The notes under the pieces: generated by a model
The model's input: the letters and a program-made list of their open reading frames with translations, nothing else
Told to the model about the DNA's origin: nothing
Database searches by the model: none
Position numbers and translations under genes: made by a program
In this document: piece by piece, positions 57,477-64,000 of the stretch
How the letters are laid out: each line of letters begins with the position of its first letter
How positions within the stretch are numbered: position 1 is the first letter of the stretch
Source of the DNA: Amoebidium appalachense
Lineage: Eukaryota; Ichthyosporea
Assembly: GCA_963693365.1 (NCBI GenBank)
Contig: CAVNZM010000004.1
Coordinates: 10,912,001 to 10,976,000 of the forward strand
Direction: 5' to 3'
DNA length: 64,000 nt

Positions 57477-57546
57477 GACGTCATTCTCAATTTCGTGACA
57501 TCATCAATGACGACATGCAATTTTGAACTACGTCATAACTACGTCA
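57477..57546. promoter_or_regulatory. cluster of CRE-like half sites upstream of the Apple-domain gene
   Basis: GACGTCA at 57477-57483, TGACATCA near 57496, and TACGTCA at 57529-57535 and 57540-57546, the last two exactly 11 bp apart. They lie about 1 kb upstream of the minus-strand start. Confidence 0.35.
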
Positions 57547-57817
57547 TAATTGAGAAAAACGACATAGACCTTAAGCTTACTTACACTCCTGATCCATCTA
57601 CATTGCACACGCACCGTCAATTCATAGGGACGGCACGTTCGGGCAGAGAGAGGGTGTGACACGTGCACGTGTGTGTAGTAGATTTACTTTGAGTCACAGC
57701 GAGAGAGAGAGAGAGACAGAGAGAGGGGGGGGCTCCGGGGCCGAGGGGGGGGGGGGGGGGAAGAGAGAGAGAGAGAGAGAGAGGGAGGGGGGGGGGGGGG
57801 GAGAGAGGGGGGGGGGA

Positions 57818-57890
<73 letters not shown>

Positions 57891-57968
57891 TGTGTGTGTG
57901 TGCATGTATGTATGTGTGTGACTGTGTGTGTGTGTACACAGTGTGTGGTGCCACTCGCAGAATTACAG

Positions 57969-58026
<58 letters not shown>

Positions 58027-58060
58027 GTGTCTGTGTGTGTGTGCGCGCACGCGCGCCACG

Positions 58061-58091
<31 letters not shown>

Positions 58092-58820
58092 CGCGCGCGC
58101 GCGCGTGTGTGTGTGGTGCGCGCGCACGTGTACGGTGTGTTTGTGTTTGCCAACGGTGTGACTCGAGCTCAAATCGCTATACAAGCTAGTTATGAAAGAT
58201 AAGGATATTCAGTATATATAGACACAAAGAACGGCCTTCAAGTTGCTTTCCGAGGTCCGAGGGCCATAAACCTGCGCGCAAAAAAAGCTGTAACTGACCA
58301 GCTAATTGGAGGTAGCATATTGGAGTATTGGAGTCGGTAGTAGCCTAGCTAGGTGATGTTTCACCGTGGTCCGGTGCACATCATGGTGACGAGTTTCAGT
58401 GTCGGTGTGACTATTGTACAAATCGCCCACCCTTTTATTCCATATGATCCTCATGTGGTCACGACCAGTGTACATGTCTCTAGCAACTATCATATGTTGG
58501 TACCGCGGGCCCCTCTCTTCCCCAAAAAAAAAAGAAAAGAAGAAGAAGAAAAGAAAATTAAGGAAGAAATTGGAAGAAGAAGTGAGAAGACGAAGACTTG
58601 AATCAAGTACCAAGAACGAAAAAGATAGAAAATCGAGACAAGAAATTTTAAAGACCAGGAAAAAAAACACGAAGGACGCTGCCGGACGGCATAACCACGG
58701 TGCTCTTCTAGACCAACTATATATATAATACTATACTGAATGATTAGCACACTGTGGCCACGTTAGTATTATAACTCGCTATTTACAGTATTGTTTTCCA
58801 GGGAGGGAGGAGGGGAGGCT

Positions 58821-58854
<34 letters not shown>

Positions 58855-59196
58855 TATCATTACATGTATCAAGAATGATATGCACACAAAACTTCCTCCT
58901 GCTCAGAACGTACCATGATAGTTCGATGTTCAGGCTGACTCATTTATTATTGGCAGCCTGGGCTCGACGGCCACCGTGGGACCCGTTTACCCCTGGTGTG
59001 GCACCGACTGTGTTCTGAAGGGGCCACCCGCAAGTTGAACATATTTGCATATACTTGCATATATTTATGTCATATATTTGCATCATATTTGCGTATATTT
59101 GCATATATATTTTTACATATATCATACTTATTTGCATATTATATTAACTTGATAATATTTGCATATATGTCATATATCTGCATATATTTGCATATA

Positions 59197-59245
<49 letters not shown>

Positions 59246-59291
59246 CTCTGAGAGCTGAGAGAGAGAGAGAGGGAGAGAGGGGGGGGGGGGG

Positions 59292-59323
<32 letters not shown>

Positions 59324-59326
59324 GGA

Positions 59327-59364
<38 letters not shown>

Positions 59365-59732
59365 GAAGGAGAGAGAGAGAGAGAGCGAGAGAGAGGAAGG
59401 GAGGGAGGGAGGGAGGGCCCGAGGGAGGGAGAGAGAGAGGGGAGGGGGCGGGAGGGGGAGAGAGAGGGGAGGGCGCGGGGAGGGAGAGAGAGGGAGGGAG
59501 GGAGGGAGGGAGGGAAGGTCCTGGAGGCAGAGGGAGGGAGGGAGGGAGAGAGAGTGAAAGAGTGAGAGTGAGTGAAAGAGTGGCTCGAGTTAGGTGGGGG
59601 AGGGAGAAGGAGGGAGGGAGGGAGGGAGGGAAGGAGGGAGAGGGAGGGAGGGAGGGAGGGAGGGTCCGAGAGAGAGTAAAAGAACTAGTGAGAGTGAGTG
59701 AAATAGAGTGAGAGAACAGCCTTACACCTTAA
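57547..59732. other. intergenic simple-repeat region
   Basis: GA- and G-rich from 57690 to 57888, GT-rich from 57890 to 58150, unique AT-rich DNA from 58160 to 58800, a G run at about 58820-58852, then an AT minisatellite and a GA/GGGA-rich expanse (59220-59700). No gene supported. Confidence 0.5.
59040..59220. repeat. TTTGCATATA minisatellite
   Basis: About 180 bp with many copies of ATATTTGCATAT (octamer-like ATTTGCAT words) at about 10-20-bp spacing, ending in (TA)n and then (GA)n. Confidence 0.8.
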
Positions 59733-60125
59733 AGTACTACCGGGGGGCGACTATCCAAGAAACGACGGTCTAGCAAATGGTGTATGTTGGTGGGGTTTGA
59801 TAGTTACTGTAGCTTGTTGTATGATCAGGCGTGGCACAACGTCACACAAATGAGCTACAGGTTAACACTGAGGAAGAAATAAAGGACTGGGGGAGGTGTA
59901 GTGGTTGAGAAAGAGAATGGGGGGATGGAAGAACAACGAGTGCAACACCCATAAAATTACCTCCCCCCCCCCCCTCTCCCCCCCCCCCCCCCCCCCCAAA
60001 AAAAAAAAAAAAAAAAAACGAAAAAAAAGAAGGAAAAAAAAGAAAAGAAAAAGAACTGAGAAAAGAAAAAAGAAAAACGTAAAAAACAGGAAACATCAGG
60101 GAAAAAGGAAGAAAACTAGATTGTG
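59733..60125 (+). repeat. dispersed repeat segment X, copy C
   Basis: Same orientation as 49362-49795. Copies A and C lie on either side of the Apple-domain gene, about 10 kb apart. Confidence 0.85.
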
Positions 60126-60160
60126 AATCTGAAGAGGGCGGGGGGGGGGGGGGGGGGGGG

Positions 60161-60219
<59 letters not shown>

Positions 60220-60511
60220 CGTGAGACGGACAGGGAAGGGGAGGAAGAGAGAATGGGGGTAGGCGAGAAAGGGAGGAGGGGGGAGGGGGGAAAAGGAGAG
60301 AGAAAGGGAGAGAGGGGGGAGAGACCCGTGGGGGGGAGGGGGACAGGGCGAGAGGAGAGACTCGGAGTGATTGTGTAGAGAGAAGGGGGAGGGCAAGGGG
60401 AGGGGAGAGCTAGAAGTCGTCGGAGAGAGATAGAAAGATATAGCGAGAGGGGAGAAGAGAGAGATGGGTGGGGGGCACTGAGGGAGGGGAGAGAGAGGGA
60501 GGGGGAGGGGA

Positions 60512-60588
<77 letters not shown>

Positions 60589-60604
60589 TGAGAGAGAGAG
60601 GAAG

Positions 60605-60825
60605 GGGGTTTCGGGGAGAGAGAATGTGTGTGTGTGAGTACGTGTGATCGCACGCTGTTTCTACTTCTTTTGTGCAAGGAGTTCGGGTGGCCCTCCCGAC
60701 TAGGGGAGGGTGGGGGGGAGGGCAGAAAGGATGCACAAAGATATTCGGTGAGGGGAAAAAAAGGATTGCAGAACCTATATACTGTGATTTTCTATTCTTT
60801 CAATTATTGGGGGTTGGGGTGGCCC
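60605..60825 (+). repeat. dispersed repeat segment Y, copy C
   Basis: Same orientation as 53305-53545. In this copy X and Y are joined through about 480 bp of GA-rich DNA, so X-GA-Y may be one larger element. Confidence 0.8.
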
Positions 60826-60832
60826 CCCCGGG

Positions 60833-60879
<47 letters not shown>

Positions 60880-62860
60880 GGGGAGGGGGAAAGGGGGGGG
60901 AAAGGGAAGGAGGGGGGGAGGGGGAGGGGAGGAGCAGGACTATGGGGTGGGCAGGTGTGTGTGTGTTGGGGAGGGAGGGCGCGGGGGGGGGGGGGGGGGG
61001 GGGGGAGAGAGGTGGAGAATGGAGGGTGATGGGTTGAGAGGGTGACAAATCAGTGTGCTGTTTAACATTGGCAATTAGTCCGTGAGAAACAAAGCTCGGA
61101 ATAATTGCTCTCTTAGGCGATTCCTATTCGTGCGTCTCGCATATTTGCCTACATGCTTGTCTTTTCACGTGAAGGGGCCTGACCACGGTTGGCATCTTGA
61201 ACAGATGTAGAGATCCAGCCTGTTTGCAACATGTTGCGGCAGGGGGTTCGAAGGACCCGGGTGCGTGAGTGATGCCTTCCGAGCCAATAGGAACGACTGC
61301 CGTTTCAAATGGTTGGATTCTCCTTGCTGAAAATCAAGCAAGAATAGATTTGGAGCCCCTACAGATCTAAAGAAGATCCAGGCGAACCCCTTTTTTGCTG
61401 AAAAGCCAGGGAGAACCTTTGTACAGTGTAGGCCAGTCCCGGTATCGCCAACCGCTCAACCGTTTGATCACGTCTCGGCCGGAGTCTGCAGACTGTCGGA
61501 GCTCGAGACCTCTAGACCAAACATCGAAGGGGTGTTTTTTTTTTTTTTTTTTTTTTTCTTTTGGGTACATTTGGTGATTAACAGGTAAAGCAGATTCCTT
61601 ATGCATAACTCCAACGAGAAACGCTCCCTAAAGGTTCAACGAAACGTCAGATTCTGCAAGTAAGCGAAAATTGTCAGGTAGACGTAACATTCGCACAAAA
61701 ATCCCCAGACGATTTCAACCCACACCACCACCACCATAACCACCAGTTCTTCTCCAGCCAGGATGCACACTTTGTGGTTCACGAAGGCACATAAGGGCAT
61801 ACAAGTTAGCACACAATAACACAAGTGAGCATATAACTACTTTAATTCACACAAGCATCGTCGGGTGTGCGAATACGTGAGCCAACAACTCCTCGTTACT
61901 TCGCCACCAGTTGTGCTGGGAAAGCTCGTCCAGAAACCAGCACGGAGCAGGGACACGCAACCATCTTTACTTAAATTGTAAAATGCACACCCAGGAGGAG
62001 CAACCTACTGTGCCCCCACCAATACCTGCGGTGGCTTTACACATGGTGAGTTTTCCTTCCCTTTCAAAGGTATGAAAGCCGAGTATTCGGTAGGCCATGC
62101 CTGTGCGAGTCATCTTACCTAATGGGTTGGCAGTCACGAACAAACAAAGCTGTGAAAAAAGCTGACCAGGAACAAAGCAAGGAACACTGGGCTGGGTAGG
62201 AAAGGCAAAGAGAGGAAAGCGCATTGGGGGCGGGAGGGGCAAAGGGGGGAAAGGGGGAGGGGTGACATGCTAGCACAAGCCTTCACTCTTGCCAACCTGC
62301 GACGACCCGCCCCCCCCCCCCCCACCCCCCCCACCCCCCCCCTTCCTTCCCCCCTCCCTCCTCCCTTGATCCATTTCGATGCTGCTTACAGAAGTACACC
62401 AATCTGAATTCTAGATGCACTGCTCAAAACAAGCACACGACACGTGGTGCTTAAGACATCAAGGAGGGGAGAAGACAAACCCCCAAAATGCGTACATGTC
62501 GTGCATTGACAAGCAAGCCCTTGCACGGACATTCCGAGGCATTCACATGTATTTAAAAGGGGACATAGGGTATGCAACAGGCCTTCTGTACACACTGTTG
62601 CTCCCACACAGCCGTATGGTCCCCCCCCCCCCCCCCCCCAACCCTTTCCTTTTCATACCGCATTTAAAGCTCAATTCCGGGGCTTCCTGTGTGTGAGCAT
62701 ACACACACGGTGCAATTTCCTTGCCTGTACGTTTCCAACATGCAGTTCAGGAACTTAAGTTGAAGGGATACCACAGGACTCTGTGTCCTTTTCGTTTAAG
62801 GTTTATTGATTGCTTGGAGCTCTGTGTTTTTTTTTAACCCTTTGTTGGGATGGGGTGCAG
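60826..62860. other. G-rich tract and upstream region of the muskelin-like gene
   Basis: Long G runs to 61015, then unique DNA. A frame at 61967-62240 (minus) has fairly natural composition but no recognisable family or splice partners. The 5' exon(s) and promoter of the plus-strand muskelin-like gene may lie here, but I cannot place them. Confidence 0.4.
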
Positions 62861-62936
62861 GCGGAAATGGAGAAGTTGGACTACGATGTGGTGGGTTGGA
62901 GCAGCCACTCGGCACACTACCACCCGAGAAACATCA

Positions 62937-62938
<2 letters not shown>
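62861..62938 (+). CDS. muskelin-like protein, N-terminal exon (partial)
   Basis: A 78-nt exon between a GTGCAG acceptor and a GTGTGT donor, phase 0 at both ends (26 codons). It contains MEKLDYDVVGWSSHSAHYHP followed by RNIK. Muskelin begins its discoidin-like domain with W-S-S-x-S-x-x-Y-x-P-x-N-I, which is matched exactly at these positions. Muskelin is a kelch/LisH-CTLH protein and a substrate adaptor of the CTLH (GID) ubiquitin ligase. The ATG at 62867 is close to the expected N-terminus, so the upstream exon may be 5' UTR. The next exon was not found before the window ends; the intron is GT-, C-, CA- and GA-repeat rich. Confidence 0.5.
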
Positions 62939-62974
<36 letters not shown>

Positions 62975-63284
62975 TTGGGTGGGTGGGTGGTTGGGTGGGT
63001 GGGTGGGTGGGTGGGTGGGTGGGTGGGTGGGTGGGTGTGGGTGTGGGTGTGTATGTGTGTGTGTGTGGGTGGGTGGGTGTGGGTGGATGGGTGTGTGTGT
63101 GTGTGTGTGTGTGTGTGGGGTGGGTGCGTGTGTGTATGTGTTTGTGTGTGCGTGTGTGTTTGTGTGGGTGGGTGGGTGGGTGGGTGGTGGTTGGGGGGAA
63201 GGGGCGGGGGGATGGGTAGCAGCAAGCATGGTGTAAATGGATTACAACCCATGTGACGGTGCACGGGTTTGTCTGTTGCACCAA

Positions 63285-63317
<33 letters not shown>

Positions 63318-63477
63318 ACACACACACATATATACAACCACACACTCACACGGCTTTGCTCACACCCCACCCCTTTCCGATTTCTCTGAGTCCTGCTTTC
63401 TACTCCACTGAAATTCGCTCGACTCACACACACACACACATACACATACACACACACACAACGACACACACAATACA

Positions 63478-63515
<38 letters not shown>

Positions 63516-63516
63516 T

Positions 63517-63555
<39 letters not shown>

Positions 63556-63561
63556 CACATG

Positions 63562-63593
<32 letters not shown>

Positions 63594-64000
63594 TGCACAT
63601 ATGCGCACACGTGCGTGTGCAGGCACGCACACATGCACCCACTCACTTGCACATGCACTTGCTTGCACACACACACGCACGTACACACATCACTTAAAAA
63701 AGCCAGGGGGAAAAAACGAACCATCCCTCAAGACTTCAATGATTCCGCATTCATGTCACCGTCTGGCATACTCCTACATCTGTTCTTCGCTTTAGTCTCT
63801 CTTCAGACTCCATCGTTTGTTGTTATTGTCTTGTATTTCAATCACAAACCTGCTTCAGTCGAATGTGATAGACCCCCTCTCTGCACTGTAACATCTACCG
63901 GTTTGTTCCTGCACGCATAAACATACATGTGCCTGATCTTTGGAGGTCTATGTTGGCCTTTCTCTGCAAAACGTCAATTGAATGTCAAGTAATAGCGTCC
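62939..64000. other. simple-repeat intron of the muskelin-like gene, window end
   Basis: GTGTGT/GGTGGGTG repeats to 63185, a C run (63289-63316), CA and GA repeats to 63690, then about 300 bp of unique sequence in which I see no confident exon. Confidence 0.5.

Noticed and set aside
61420-61540. tRNA or tRNA-derived SINE on the minus strand (TGGTCTAGAGG resembles box A, followed by GGTCTCGAG)
   Set aside because: Box A-like and box B-like words are not at tRNA spacing and no cloverleaf could be folded by eye.
61967-62240. 91-aa minus-strand frame with natural composition
   Set aside because: No recognised family, no clear donor/acceptor partners; kept only as a remark in the intergenic entry.

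Overview
This is a eukaryotic nuclear window. Genes are broken by short GT-AG introns on both strands. Between exons the DNA is dominated by long poly-C/poly-G tracts, (CA)n/(GT)n, (GA)n and CT-rich stretches. There are no rRNA genes, no CRISPR arrays and no prokaryotic operons, and I found no convincing tRNA. A transmembrane receptor-like protein built from extracellular modules, a CRTC/TORC-like coactivator and a muskelin-like exon together suggest a holozoan. The two-copy TORC motif and compact genes fit a unicellular holozoan (for example an ichthyosporean-type protist) at least as well as an animal. This placement is inference.

Layout: 1428-2266 (-) is a small two-exon Cys/His-rich protein. 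7474-24835 (+) is the centrepiece: a 26-exon gene for a protein of about 2156 aa with a signal peptide, six degenerate Cu-only superoxide-dismutase-like repeats, three blocks of Cys-rich modules, one transmembrane helix and a short tail. Every exon junction is in phase. 28146-30712 (-) is a CRTC/TORC-like gene with two tandem copies of the N-terminal CREB-binding motif; perfect CRE sites lie about 1 kb upstream. 32014-33117 is a non-autonomous DNA transposon with perfect 14-bp terminal inverted repeats and a perfect 8-bp target duplication (hAT-like). 35627-36121 is a CTCGAGAATAC minisatellite. 36929-41229 (-) is a four-exon gene for a Pro/Ser-rich protein of 419 aa with a possible ubiquitin-like C-terminal domain. 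43694-47624 (+) is a five-exon classical short-chain dehydrogenase. 51305-56494 (-) is a four-exon secreted protein with two PAN/Apple-like domains. Three related dispersed repeats lie in or around it. 62861-62938 (+) is an exon matching the start of muskelin and runs off the window.

The genes do not form a pathway. Two themes connect them. First, extracellular modular proteins (the SOD-repeat receptor and the Apple protein) have modules on exons bounded by phase-1 introns, the signature of exon shuffling. Second, introns carry poly-C tracts on the sense strand, often within about 10-20 nt of the 5' splice site, in genes on both strands. Most long open frames in the window (His/Thr, Cys/Val, Pro, Gly, Ser/Leu or Arg/Glu only) are microsatellite shadows and were left out.
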